DNA of 64,000 bases from SAR202 cluster bacterium bin22 (GTDB lineage Bacteria > Chloroflexota > Dehalococcoidia > Lucifugimonadales > UBA3495). The notes beneath the pieces were generated by a model, which saw only the letters and a list, made by a program, of their open reading frames with translations, had not been told where the DNA came from and made no database searches. A program made the position numbers and the translations under genes. The stretch covers positions 186,001 to 250,000 of the forward strand of contig MPMM01000001.1 in assembly GCA_002238505.1 (NCBI GenBank). Direction: 5' to 3'. Shown one piece after another: positions 15,128 to 24,207 of the stretch; positions within the stretch are counted from its first letter, which is position 1, and the number at the start of each line of letters is the position of its first letter.

Positions 15128-16507
15128 CTAGTGAACGGGTCCCGGGGGCAGGTTCACGGGGAAAGGCACGTCGGGGTAGCGTTCTACTAGCCTGTTCCAT
15201 ACCGAGTGCCCGATCTGCTCTGCCCTGCGCAGGATGTCCTCCTCGTCGATTGTGACAACTTTGCCCTCGCGAAGGAGCCATTTCCCTGCGGCCATTACCG
15301 ATGAAATGTCCGCAGGCATGCCGTTGTGGACGAAGCCGGACACGATGCGAAGGGTTGGCACCAGGTGGGCCTTAAAGGTATCGACAATGAACAAATCGGC
15401 CTGCTTCCCCACCTCCAGCGAACCCGTCTTGTCTCCCATGCCGAGGATGTTCGCCCCTCCCTGGGTAGCCCACTCCAGGACGTCCTCCGGCTGGGGTGAC
15501 ATCTGGTCATTGCGTCGCACACGTTCGTGAAATAAACCGGCGCGCATCACTTCCACCATATCTTCCGCCATGTTGTCAGAACCCATCCCGATTCTGCAGC
15601 CCGCTGCCTGGAGTTCCTGAACCGGCGCCGCTGCTCCACGTCGGGCAGCTATGGCGGCGTTGTTCGAGATGCCCACTCTGTGCTGGCCCAGCAGCGCAAT
15701 TTCTGCCGGCTCCACGTACCGGCAGTGGGCCGCTACCAGGTTTGGCCCCAGAAAGTCCTGGGCAAACAGGTAGTGGGTTGGGTCCACTCCCCGGGTCCGC
15801 ATCACCGCCTCTATTTCCAGCCGGCTCTGGGAAAGGTGGATGGTGTAGCCCATGCCCCGGTCGTCTGCCAGTTTTCTTACTTCCCTCAGCAACTCGGGGG
15901 AGCAGAGTTCGGGGGCATGGGGAGCCAGGAAACAGGTGACTCGGCCGTCGTCGTATCCATGCCATCGGTCTGCCAGGTCGGCGCTGCGCCGAAGGCCTTC
16001 TTCTCTCCGGTCAGCCAGGAACTCGAAGATTCCTTCCCTCATTTGGGCAGGATTCACGTCGTTGAAGTTGTCGGACAGGACCAGCCTCAGCCCTGTTTGG
16101 ACCAGGCTGGGCGCAAACTCGCCAACGTTATCGGCAATTTCCAGCAGGGTTGTGGTGCCGCTGCGGATGGCCTCCAGCGCGCCCAGGGCTGCGATTACCT
16201 GTCTTTCTTCCACGGTCAGCAGGGCGCGTGTGGAAGTGGGAAAGCGCAGGGTGGTGGGAAAGCCGAAGTCCTCCAGAATGCCCCGGTCTGCGGTTGCCAG
16301 GAGGTGTGTATGGCAATTGACCAGCCCGGGAAAAATGGCCTTGCCCTTGCCATCCACAACCTCCGCACCGGGAAACTGGGCCAGAATCTCCGCTGAAGGT
16401 CCCAGCGCGGCGATTCTTGAATCCTGCACCGCGATGGCCGAGTCGTACAGAATTGTCCGGCCCGCGTCACCGGTCACTATGGTCGCGTTGGAGATTATTG
16501 TTTCCAT
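15128..16507 (-). CDS. Amidohydrolase of the guanine deaminase/ATZ-TRZ/MTA-SAH deaminase type
   Basis: From the ATG at 16507 the protein has 459 residues. METIISNATIVTGD leads into GLVNCHTHLLATADRG (HxH metal pair). Then come FLAPHAPELCSPELL, the His of VAAHCRYVEP, and the Asp of MGSDNMAEDMVEVMR. The C-terminal small domain has GSLEVGKQADLFIVD. Members hydrolyse ring-amino or chloro groups of purines, pyrimidines and triazines. The exact substrate cannot be told. GGAGGGTGAC stands just before this ATG, which rules out the longer upstream starts. It is divergent from the amidotransferase-like gene, with 100 bases between them for both promoters. Confidence 0.85.
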   Translation of the reverse strand: METIISNATIVTGDAGRTILYDSAIAVQDSRIAALGPSAEILAQFPGAEVVDGKGKAIFPGLVNCHTHLLATADRGILEDFGFPTTLRFPTSTRALLTVEERQVIAALGALEAIRSGTTTLLEIADNVGEFAPSLVQTGLRLVLSDNFNDVNPAQMREGIFEFLADRREEGLRRSADLADRWHGYDDGRVTCFLAPHAPELCSPELLREVRKLADDRGMGYTIHLSQSRLEIEAVMRTRGVDPTHYLFAQDFLGPNLVAAHCRYVEPAEIALLGQHRVGISNNAAIAARRGAAAPVQELQAAGCRIGMGSDNMAEDMVEVMRAGLFHERVRRNDQMSPQPEDVLEWATQGGANILGMGDKTGSLEVGKQADLFIVDTFKAHLVPTLRIVSGFVHNGMPADISSVMAAGKWLLREGKVVTIDEEDILRRAEQIGHSVWNRLVERYPDVPFPVNLPPGPVH

Positions 16508-16607
16508 GTCACCCTCCACCGACTGGCCGTTTGCCTGAGTTCGGCTGACATCAAACTTTGGGTTAGTGTAGGATTGGTCATAATTCCCTTGAGGGAGAAG
16601 GTATCTG

Positions 16608-17360
16608 TTGAAGCGCGCCCTCATCATACGCCACGCTGCCCCGGAAACGTTAGGCGCCAATTTCACTTCCGTCCTGGCAGAGGCCGGTTTCGAGCTGGAA
16701 AGCCTGGATATTTTTGACCTTGCTCCGGAATATGGCCCTTTCCCTGCTCCCGATCTGAGCGGGTTGGACCTCATAGTTTCTCTGGGCGGGCCGCTTTCTG
16801 CCAACGATCCATATCCGGCATTGGGGCAGGAGATGACCCTGCTGCGGGATGCTCATGAACGTGGAATTCCGGTCCTGGCAGTTTGCCTGGGGGCCCAACT
16901 GCTGTGCCGGGCGCTGGGCGGGACAGTCGAACCTACGGGCGGTTACCAGTTTGGCCTTCGCCGGCTGTCGGTCACGGAAGCCGGTGACCTGGATCCCGTG
17001 TTTGGGAAAATCAAAGCACCCCTGGTGCCAACGCTCCACGGCGAATGTTTTTCACTACCACCGGGCGCCACCGCCCTGGCCGAAGGGGACGTTCTGTTGC
17101 GGGACGGCGGCTACCGCAGGATAAACATGGCCTACCGTATCGGCAAGTCCTATGGCTTCCAGTTCGAGCCTCAGCTTACCTTCGAAGAACTGAAGGTCTG
17201 GAACCGTGAACTTTACGACGATTATTTCCTGATGGGTGACCGTTTCGACGCGCAGGAAGAGGCTTCCCGCCACCTGAGAGAGTTTGCCAAATTTGCCCCC
17301 ATCCATGAAACCCAGATGGCGGAGTTGCTGCGAGCCTTCCTGTCCGGCGCAGGACTCTAA
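16608..17360 (+). CDS. Class I glutamine amidotransferase-like protein
   Basis: This 250-residue protein has the GATase1 fold: MKRALIIRHAAPETLG, VSLGGPLSANDPYP, the nucleophile elbow LAVCLGAQLLCRALGG with Cys93, LHGECFSLPPGA and a region resembling the QFHPE motif. The last reads GFQFEPQLTFEEL, with Glu where the catalytic His should be. Such proteins are often annotated as GMP-synthase-like amidotransferases or peptidases without known activity. The start is a TTG with GGGAGAAGG upstream. A ThDP enzyme follows 42 bases downstream on the same strand, so the two are probably co-transcribed. Confidence 0.8.
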   Translation: MKRALIIRHAAPETLGANFTSVLAEAGFELESLDIFDLAPEYGPFPAPDLSGLDLIVSLGGPLSANDPYPALGQEMTLLRDAHERGIPVLAVCLGAQLLCRALGGTVEPTGGYQFGLRRLSVTEAGDLDPVFGKIKAPLVPTLHGECFSLPPGATALAEGDVLLRDGGYRRINMAYRIGKSYGFQFEPQLTFEELKVWNRELYDDYFLMGDRFDAQEEASRHLREFAKFAPIHETQMAELLRAFLSGAGL

Positions 17361-17402
17361 CCGCTGCATTTCTCCCGTTGGGATGGAAGAGGTATTCATA
17401 AC

Positions 17403-19073
17403 ATGCCAGTTATGACCGGCGCCCGCGCTTTCCTGGAAATGTTGAGAGCTGAAGGGGTAGAGACAATCTTTGGTAACCCCGGTACCAGTGAAAGCGCCAT
17501 CATGGCTTTGTTGCCGGAATATCCGGACCTGCGCTACCTGCTGGCAACCCAGGAAGGGGTTGCCATGGGTATGGCCGACGGCTATGCGGTATCCGGAAGG
17601 CGTCCGGCGGTAGTAAACCTGCACATTGAAACTGGCCTGGCCAACGGTATCAGCCTGCTGCACCATGCCATGGACGGCGGTGCGCCTCTGGTATTGACTG
17701 CCGGCAACAAGGACATCCGCAAGCTGGCCGAGGGACGCTCCGACCTGGCTGAAATGGTGCGGCAGTTTACCAAGTGGAGTGTGGAGGTCACCCACCCCGA
17801 ACAGGTGCCAGGGGTTATGCGTCGGGCTTTCCAGGAGGCGCTGAATCCGCCCACCGGCCCGGTCTTCGTGGGATTTGCGGCAAATGCGCTGGATGGCGAG
17901 GCGGAGATGACCATTGCTTCGTCAATGGCGCGGGTGGCGGCTCCGACTCCCGATTCAGGAGTGGTGCAGGAGGCCTCGGCAATGCTGTCCCGGTCCACCA
18001 ATCCTGTGATGCTCGTCGGAGACCGACTCGCGCAGGCGCAAGGCATGGACGCGGCGGTGAAGGTAGCGGAAAGGGCGGGCGCAAGGGTATATGCCACTTC
18101 AATTGCCCGGGCAAACTTTCCCTCAGGACATGGTCAGTTCCTGGGCCGGATCAATCCGACTCTTCCTGCAGGACGCCGGCTGCTCGACGATGCGGACGTG
18201 GTGCTGGCTGTGGGAGCCAGTATATTTTCAGGGTTCTTCTACGTTTCGGGGCCCAGCCTGAACCCACGTACAAAGCTGATCCACCTGGACTCGTCTCTGC
18301 GGGACATTGGCCGGGTTGAACCCACTGACGTCGCTCTCTTTGGCGACCCCAGGGCCGGCCTGGAAATGCTGGACGAAGCGCTGGCGGGGCAAATGGATTC
18401 CGTGTCGGACGCCAGGGTGGCTGAACGACGGAGGGCAATAAGGGAAATGAAAGAGCAGGCCCGGGCCGGGTGGGAACGAAATCTTCGACAGTCCTGGGAT
18501 GCCCTGCCCATGACCCCGGAGCGGATGATGCATGAAGTCGGCGCAGCCCTTCCTTCAAACGCAATAGTGGTCGATGACTCCCTCAGCTCCAAGGATGCCC
18601 TTCACGGCGCCATCAAGTTCAACGAACTGGACAGTATCTACGGCGAGAGGATTGGCGCCATCGGCTGGGGCATGGGTGCAGGTCTTGGGGTCAAGCTGGC
18701 GAACCCGGACCGACCGGTGCTTGCCGTGACCGGTGACGGCAGCGCCATGATGACAGTGCAGGCGTTGTGGACCGCGGCCAATTATGGCATTCCGACCGTT
18801 TACCTCGTGTGCAACAACCGCTCGTATCGAATCCTGAAGCTCAATATGAACGTTCACCAGCAGGAAATCCTGGGCAGAGAAGTTGAAGATGGATTTGAGG
18901 GCTACGTTGGAATGGATTTTCCGCTGCCACTGAACATTGCCGGCATTGCCGAGGCCATTGGCGTTTACGGCAGAACCATCAGCGACCCTGATGACATTGG
19001 CCCCGAGATCGGGAAGGCGCTGGACTCGGGTAAGCCAGCAGTCCTTGACGTGGTGATTGACGGGAAAACTTAG
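17403..19073 (+). CDS. ThDP-dependent enzyme, benzoylformate decarboxylase/acetolactate synthase-like
   Basis: This 556-residue protein has the three ThDP-fold domains. The PYR domain begins TGARAFLEMLRAEGVETIFG with NPGTSESAIM and the cofactor-activating Glu in LATQEGVAMG. The middle domain contains PVMLVGDRLAQAQG. The PP domain carries GAGLGVKLANPDRPVLAVTG, then GDGSAMMTVQALW and a CNN at the end of the Mg-ThDP motif. The GNPGTSE motif fits benzoylformate decarboxylase or oxalyl-CoA decarboxylase relatives better than true acetolactate synthase. The reaction is a decarboxylation or carboligation of a 2-oxo acid; the substrate is unknown. It follows the amidotransferase-like gene. Confidence 0.85.
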   Translation: MPVMTGARAFLEMLRAEGVETIFGNPGTSESAIMALLPEYPDLRYLLATQEGVAMGMADGYAVSGRRPAVVNLHIETGLANGISLLHHAMDGGAPLVLTAGNKDIRKLAEGRSDLAEMVRQFTKWSVEVTHPEQVPGVMRRAFQEALNPPTGPVFVGFAANALDGEAEMTIASSMARVAAPTPDSGVVQEASAMLSRSTNPVMLVGDRLAQAQGMDAAVKVAERAGARVYATSIARANFPSGHGQFLGRINPTLPAGRRLLDDADVVLAVGASIFSGFFYVSGPSLNPRTKLIHLDSSLRDIGRVEPTDVALFGDPRAGLEMLDEALAGQMDSVSDARVAERRRAIREMKEQARAGWERNLRQSWDALPMTPERMMHEVGAALPSNAIVVDDSLSSKDALHGAIKFNELDSIYGERIGAIGWGMGAGLGVKLANPDRPVLAVTGDGSAMMTVQALWTAANYGIPTVYLVCNNRSYRILKLNMNVHQQEILGREVEDGFEGYVGMDFPLPLNIAGIAEAIGVYGRTISDPDDIGPEIGKALDSGKPAVLDVVIDGKT

Positions 19074-19220
19074 CAGGGGAGAGGGGGCTGAAATGGCTTG
19101 CCTTTGGCCCTTCGTCACTCTGCCAGTTTGACTATATTGCTGCCGCTGGGCATTGGCGATTTCGGCACAGGATTGTGTGGCCCCTTTAAGCGGGTCGCCC
19201 AGGAACCAGACCAGGGCGGT

Positions 19221-19250
19221 TTGGCCGTCTGCTTGCTGCTGGGCTATAAT
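19221..19250 (+). promoter_or_regulatory. Sigma70-type promoter for the cysteine desulfurase
   Basis: TTGGCC (19221-19226), an 18-base spacer and TATAAT (19245-19250) lie 40 bases before the start codon. Confidence 0.55.
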
Positions 19251-19290
19251 GGGCCGAAGTCTCAAATCCCTGCCTCCTTGGATAACCTGA

Positions 19291-20442
19291 ATGAGCGCCA
19301 TTTACCTGGACTATAACGCCACTACGCCCATTGACCCTCAGGTTGCCGAGGCTATGCTCCCCTATGTGCATGGTCTTTACGGCAATCCCTCCAGCGGTCA
19401 TTCCTTTGGACTGGAGGCGCGAAAGGGAGTGGATAGTGCGCGCCGGCAGGTTGCAGACCTTCTTGGTTGCCAGTCCGATGAACTGATCTTCACCAGCGGC
19501 GGCACCGAGGCCAACAATCACGCCATCAAGGGTGTGGCCTTTGCCCACCGAAATCGCGGCAACCACATCATCACCTCCAACATCGAACATCCCGCGGTCA
19601 CGGAAGTCTGCCACTACCTTGAAGGGCATGGCTTTCGCGTGACCTATTTGCCGGTGGACGAGTTAGGTCTGCTGGACGTCGGTCAGGTGGAAAATGCCCT
19701 GACCGACGAAACCATCCTGGTCACCATAATGCATGCCAACAACGAGGTCGGCTCCATCCAGCCCATCGCTGAAATCGCGGATGTGTCTCACCGCCGGGGG
19801 GTGCTGGTCCACACCGACTGCGCCCAGTCAGTGGGGAAGATTCCGGTAAAAGTTGGGGATCTCGGGGTGGACTTGCTTTCAGTTGCCGGGCACAAGCTGT
19901 ATGCCCCCAAGGGCATTGGGGCGCTTTACATAAAGCCGGGTGTGGAACTGGAAAAGTTCATGCATGGCGCCAGCCACGAGCAAAATCGAAGGGCTGGAAC
20001 AGAGAATGTCATAGAAATGGTCGGACTGGGCATGGCCTGCCATTTGATCGAAGAGAATCTGGCCGTCTATTCCAGCCACATGAGGGAGATGCGGGACAGC
20101 CTGGAGCAGGGCCTGGTGAAAACAGGTGCTGACCTGCGAATCAACGGACATCCCGATAAACGGCTCCCCAATACCTCCAGCATCAGTTTCAAGGGAGTGG
20201 AGGCAGACCGCATCCTCGCATCACTGCCCACCGTTGCCGCATCCGCGGGGGCGGCCTGTCACAGCGATCGGGTGGAAGTGTCTCATGTCCTTGCTGCCAT
20301 GGGAGTCCCAACCGACTATGCCATCGGCACGTTGCGATTTTCGGTAGGCCGCTTCACTACCAGGGACGAGATAGAGGCAACCGTGACGGAAGTGGACGGC
20401 GAAGTACGCAAGGTGGCAATGTCAGCGGCATCGCTCGACTAG
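19291..20442 (+). CDS. Cysteine desulfurase (NifS/IscS family)
   Basis: This 383-residue PLP enzyme of the class V aminotransferase fold begins MSAIYLDYNATTPIDPQV. It has FTSGGTEANNHAIKG (cofactor phosphate), the PLP-binding Lys202 in VAGHKLYAPKGIG, and the catalytic Cys323 in SAGAACHSD. It converts cysteine to alanine and passes persulfide sulfur to Fe-S assembly and tRNA thiolation. In selenium-using bacteria, NifS-like enzymes may also deliver selenium to selenophosphate synthetase, which would suit the selenoproteins predicted at the start of this window. No scaffold or thiolase gene is next to it. Confidence 0.93.
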   Translation: MSAIYLDYNATTPIDPQVAEAMLPYVHGLYGNPSSGHSFGLEARKGVDSARRQVADLLGCQSDELIFTSGGTEANNHAIKGVAFAHRNRGNHIITSNIEHPAVTEVCHYLEGHGFRVTYLPVDELGLLDVGQVENALTDETILVTIMHANNEVGSIQPIAEIADVSHRRGVLVHTDCAQSVGKIPVKVGDLGVDLLSVAGHKLYAPKGIGALYIKPGVELEKFMHGASHEQNRRAGTENVIEMVGLGMACHLIEENLAVYSSHMREMRDSLEQGLVKTGADLRINGHPDKRLPNTSSISFKGVEADRILASLPTVAASAGAACHSDRVEVSHVLAAMGVPTDYAIGTLRFSVGRFTTRDEIEATVTEVDGEVRKVAMSAASLD

Positions 20443-20532
20443 TAGAAATACATCCAGGGAAGCCGACCGCGCTTCCCCTGTTTCTGGAAATCCAAAGTTT
20501 GAATCCCAAGACATAGTGAGGAGCTTATTGCC

Positions 20533-21879
20533 ATGACTACATCCGCCAATCCGGGAGCCCTGGACTCCGAAACCCTGGCTGGCATGGACTCGGCATTCCG
20601 GTCCCGACCCAGCAATCAGTTGATGCAGAACGTCGTTACCCAGCATGACGTAAACGACGTCGCCCTCGACCGGAACAAAGTGGCCGAAGCCACCCACAGT
20701 TTTTCAACAGTCCTCGACGAATGGGGTGTTACCAACCAGGCCAGGTCCGGCCGCTGCTGGATGTTCGCGGGACTGAACCTGTTCCGGTCAGAAACCAGGA
20801 ACCTGCTCAACGTCAAGGAGTTCGAGTTCAGCCAGAGCTACGTAATGTTCTGGGACAAGATGGAGCGTGCCAACTACATACTGGAAGCCGTCATCGAAAC
20901 GGCGGATCGTCCGATCGACGACCGTGTCGTTGCCTGGCTGCTGCATCAACCCCTCGGCGACGGCGGGCAGTGGGACATGTTCGTCAGCCTGGTCCGCAAG
21001 CACGGCGTTGTGCCCAAGACTGTCATGCCGGAAACGGAAAGCTCCGGCAATTCCATGCGAATGAACGCCGGGCTGAATTACCAGGTGCGACAGGGTGCTC
21101 GCAACATCCGCCGCCTCTATGCCGAAGAGGGCGGCCTGGATGCCATGCGCGAGGCAAAACGGGAATCCCTGCAGGCCGTCTTCCAGATCCTGTCCATTCA
21201 CCTGGGTAATCCTCCGGCAGACTTTGACTGGCAGTGGAAGGACAAGGACGGGGAATTTCATCGCGATGGCACAATGACTCCCCTGGAGTTTGCGGAAAAA
21301 TACATCACCACTCCAATGGAGGAGTATGTCTGCCTGGTCCACGACCCTCGCCAGGGAAATCCGCCGGGCCGCACCTACACGGTCCAGTATCTGGGCAACG
21401 TCGTGGACGGCACCCGTATCAAGTACTTGAATGTGGACATTGACCTGATGAAGGACATCGCCATGCGCATGCTCCAGGACGGTAAACCCGTCTGGATGGG
21501 CTGCGATACCGGCAAGCAAATGCACCGCGACAAGGGCCTGTGGGATGCTGAACTGTTTGACTACGGCAGCGTTTATGGAGCCGAGTTCGGCATGGACAAG
21601 GCAGAGCGCCTGGAGTTCCACCAGACTGCCATGACCCACGCCATGCTGTTCACCGGTGTGGACGTGGTGGACGGCAAACCGCGCCGCTGGCGGGTGGAAA
21701 ACAGCTGGGACGACAAGGTGGGGGACAAGGGCTTCTTCCTGATGAATGACTCCTGGTTTGCGGAGTACATGTTTGAAATCTCCGCCCCCAGGAGCTACCT
21801 GCCGGAGGAACTGCGGCAGGCCCTGGATCTGGAACCGGTGGTTCTGCCTCCTTGGGATCCCATGGGCAGCCTGGCCTAG
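20533..21879 (+). CDS. pepC: C1B-family aminopeptidase (bleomycin hydrolase/PepC type)
   Basis: This 448-residue papain-fold peptidase contains the nucleophile Cys75 in NQARSGRCWMFAGL, His369 in MTHAMLFTGVD and Asn390 in WRVENSWDDKVGDKGF, the C1B catalytic triad. The length matches bleomycin hydrolases, which are cytosolic hexamers with a C-terminal tail in the active site acting as an aminopeptidase. There is no signal peptide. GTGAGGAGC precedes the ATG. It lies 90 bases after the desulfurase on the same strand. I assign the family firmly; the natural substrates are general peptides. Confidence 0.93.
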   Translation: MTTSANPGALDSETLAGMDSAFRSRPSNQLMQNVVTQHDVNDVALDRNKVAEATHSFSTVLDEWGVTNQARSGRCWMFAGLNLFRSETRNLLNVKEFEFSQSYVMFWDKMERANYILEAVIETADRPIDDRVVAWLLHQPLGDGGQWDMFVSLVRKHGVVPKTVMPETESSGNSMRMNAGLNYQVRQGARNIRRLYAEEGGLDAMREAKRESLQAVFQILSIHLGNPPADFDWQWKDKDGEFHRDGTMTPLEFAEKYITTPMEEYVCLVHDPRQGNPPGRTYTVQYLGNVVDGTRIKYLNVDIDLMKDIAMRMLQDGKPVWMGCDTGKQMHRDKGLWDAELFDYGSVYGAEFGMDKAERLEFHQTAMTHAMLFTGVDVVDGKPRRWRVENSWDDKVGDKGFFLMNDSWFAEYMFEISAPRSYLPEELRQALDLEPVVLPPWDPMGSLA

Positions 21880-21943
21880 CCACATATCCGGAGGTGAGGG
21901 TGTGCCGTTGCATCAACTGGCCGGCAACCCCTGATGATTCGTA

Positions 21944-21966
21944 GGGGCAGCCACAATGGCTGTCCC
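21944..21966. repeat. Extragenic hairpin (GGGGCAGCC/GGCTGTCCC)
   Basis: A 9-bp stem with one G-T pair surrounds ACAAT, 65 bases after pepC, preceded by CGTA. It resembles other CGTAGGGGC-type hairpins in this window. It may terminate pepC, but no T-run follows. Confidence 0.5.
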
Positions 21967-22018
21967 GATCAGTTTTAGGGCTTTCCAGGTAGGGATTCTG
22001 GCCATTAAGTCCGCAAGG

Positions 22019-22046
22019 TTGCGAAAAGCCGCCAAGTTTATATAAA
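22019..22046 (+). promoter_or_regulatory. Promoter of the EF-G-like gene
   Basis: TTGCGA (22019-22024), a 16-base spacer and TATAAA (22041-22046), 46 bases before the start. The A+T-rich stretch stands out from its surroundings. Confidence 0.5.
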
Positions 22047-22091
22047 ATCGTCCTAACTAGCTGCAGTAATAAGTTAAGGGGGACAAAGGCT

Positions 22092-24140
22092 ATGCCCAGT
22101 ATCGATGCAGGTAACCTGAGGAATGTGGCGCTGCTGTCTCACAGCGGCGCCGGTAAGACATCCCTGTGCGAGGCTTTGCTGTTCAATACAAAGGCCATCA
22201 ACCGGATCGGCAGGGTCGAGGATGGTAACACTGTCTCCGACTACGAACCGGAAGAGGTCAAGCGGGGCGGAAGCATCCAGACCACTCTCATTTCCTGTAG
22301 TTGGGACCGGTACAAGGCCAATTTATTGGATACCCCGGGCTATGACGACTTCTTCGGTGAAGTGGTTGGTGCCCTTCGGGTGGTGGAAAGCGCGACCATC
22401 CTGCTGCCGGCTCCCTCCGGTGTGGATGTGGGCACCGAGCGTTCCTGGAATCAGTGCGACGAATTGGGTCTGCCCAGGGTATTGCTGGTCAACAAGATGG
22501 ACCGGGAAAACGCCAGCTTCGCCCGCACCGTTGCAGATATCCAGGGAACCTTCGGAAACCAGTGCGTCCCCTTCCAGTTGCCCATCGGCGATGCCCAGGA
22601 CTTCAAAGGCGTAGTCAGCGTCGTTCATCCCCCCGCCGACATTCCTGCTGAGGTAGCTGATGAATTCGAAATGGCCCGGGAGCGACTGATTGAAGCAGTC
22701 GCCGAAGCCGATGATGAACTCGCCGACAAATTTCTCGAAGGCGAGGAACTGACGGACGAGGAAATAACCAACGGCGCCAGGTCGGCCATCCTGTCGGGCA
22801 GCCTGGTACCAATACTGGCCAGTTCGGCTACCCAGAACATCGGCGTTGAAGAGTACCTTGACTTCGTCCGGGAATTTCTGCCGTCTCCCATTGAAGGCAA
22901 TATCCCCCAGGCAAATAACGCTAACGGGGAAGCAGTCGAATGTGAAGTTGACCCTGATGCTCCCCTGGCCTCCTTTGTTTTCAAGACCACCGCAGACCCC
23001 TTTGTTGGAAAGCTTTCTCTGTTCAGGGTCTATCGCGGTACCTTCAAGAGCAACTCGGAAGTCTGGAATTCCAATCGGAACCAGGCAGAGCGCATTGGCC
23101 AGTTGTATCTCCCCAGGGGCAAGTCCCAGGAGAACATTTCCGAGGTTGCGGCCGGCGACATGGGCGCCATTGGCAAGCTGGGCGTCACTGTTACCGGTGA
23201 TACCCTCTGCGCCCGGGATAGCCAGGTCACCTTCGGTTCCATCGAATTTCCCCGGGGTTACTACAGCGTTGCGGTAGCCCCTGCCACCAAGGCCGACCTG
23301 GACAAGATGTCCACCTCTTTGGCCCGCATTGTCGAAGAAGATCCCAGTCTGCGGTACAGCAGAGACGCCGACACCGGCGACAGCCTGCTGACGGGCTTGG
23401 GTGACGCGCAGATCGAAGTGGCCATTGAGCGCATCAGGCGCAAGTTTGGTGCCGACCTTCTGCTTCGGATGCCCAAGGTGGCTTACCGGGAGACCATCAC
23501 CCGAGTTATTAACAGTGAATACCGTCACAAGAAACAGTCCGGCGGTCACGGGCAATACGGTCATGTGCTGCTGCGCCTGGAACCCACGGACCGGGACAAC
23601 GGCTTTGAGTTTGGCTCAGAGATAGTCGGGGGCCGGGTTCCCAGAGAATATATTCCGGCGGTGGAAAAGGGCGTGGTCAAGTCCATGGAGGAAGGAATCC
23701 TGGCCGGTTTCCCCGTCGTGGACTTGAAGACGGTAATCTACGATGGCAGCTATCACGATGTGGACTCTTCCGGTATGTCCTTTGAGATTGCCGGTTCCCA
23801 GGCCTTCAAAAAGGGTATGGCCGACGCCAGCCCGATCCTTCTGGAGCCCATCGTCAAGCTGACAGTCAACGTTCCTGAAGCCTACACCGGTGAGGTTATG
23901 AGCGATCTCAACGGCAAACGGGGCCGCATCCTTGGTATGACTCCCGGCGACCGCTTTACGGTGGTCGAGGCGGAAGTGCCTTTGTCTGAGGTACAACGGT
24001 ACGCCCAGGACATGCGCTCTCTTACCCAGGGCAGGGGCAACTACCGGCTGGAGTTCGACCACTATGAACCGGTACCTGCCAACATCGAACAGCGGGTGAT
24101 CGAAGAGACCAAGCGCCTCAAGGAAGAGGAACGGATGTAA
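22092..24140 (+). CDS. Elongation factor G-like GTPase (EF-G paralogue)
   Basis: This 682-residue protein has the five-domain EF-G/TetM layout. The G domain shows HSGAGKTS (17-24), DTPGYDDF near 80 and VNKMDRE near 134. Domain II follows (PLASFVFKTTADPFVGKLS). Domain IV includes YRHKKQSGGHGQYGHVLLR. Domain V has MSDLNGKRGRILGM and a C-terminal LTQGRGNYRLEFDHYEPVP. In canonical EF-G the switch II motif is DTPGHVDF, whose His activates the catalytic water; here it is Tyr. The P-loop also reads SGAGKT rather than DAGKT. This pattern marks the EF-G-like group, which is not the housekeeping factor. Possible roles are ribosome rescue or slow translocation. It stands alone between its promoter and a terminator. 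Confidence 0.88.
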   Translation: MPSIDAGNLRNVALLSHSGAGKTSLCEALLFNTKAINRIGRVEDGNTVSDYEPEEVKRGGSIQTTLISCSWDRYKANLLDTPGYDDFFGEVVGALRVVESATILLPAPSGVDVGTERSWNQCDELGLPRVLLVNKMDRENASFARTVADIQGTFGNQCVPFQLPIGDAQDFKGVVSVVHPPADIPAEVADEFEMARERLIEAVAEADDELADKFLEGEELTDEEITNGARSAILSGSLVPILASSATQNIGVEEYLDFVREFLPSPIEGNIPQANNANGEAVECEVDPDAPLASFVFKTTADPFVGKLSLFRVYRGTFKSNSEVWNSNRNQAERIGQLYLPRGKSQENISEVAAGDMGAIGKLGVTVTGDTLCARDSQVTFGSIEFPRGYYSVAVAPATKADLDKMSTSLARIVEEDPSLRYSRDADTGDSLLTGLGDAQIEVAIERIRRKFGADLLLRMPKVAYRETITRVINSEYRHKKQSGGHGQYGHVLLRLEPTDRDNGFEFGSEIVGGRVPREYIPAVEKGVVKSMEEGILAGFPVVDLKTVIYDGSYHDVDSSGMSFEIAGSQAFKKGMADASPILLEPIVKLTVNVPEAYTGEVMSDLNGKRGRILGMTPGDRFTVVEAEVPLSEVQRYAQDMRSLTQGRGNYRLEFDHYEPVPANIEQRVIEETKRLKEEERM

Positions 24141-24181
24141 CCTCGCCCCTCTCCAGGGCAGGGATTGCAGCTAAAGGCAGT

Positions 24182-24207
24182 GAGGGCGGGGTTCAACTCC
24201 CGCCCTC
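24182..24207 (+). terminator. Terminator of the EF-G-like gene
   Basis: A perfect 9-bp stem (GAGGGCGGG with CCCGCCCTC) with an 8-base loop is followed by CTTTGTATTT. It belongs to the family of GGGCGGGTT hairpins scattered in this window. Confidence 0.7.
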
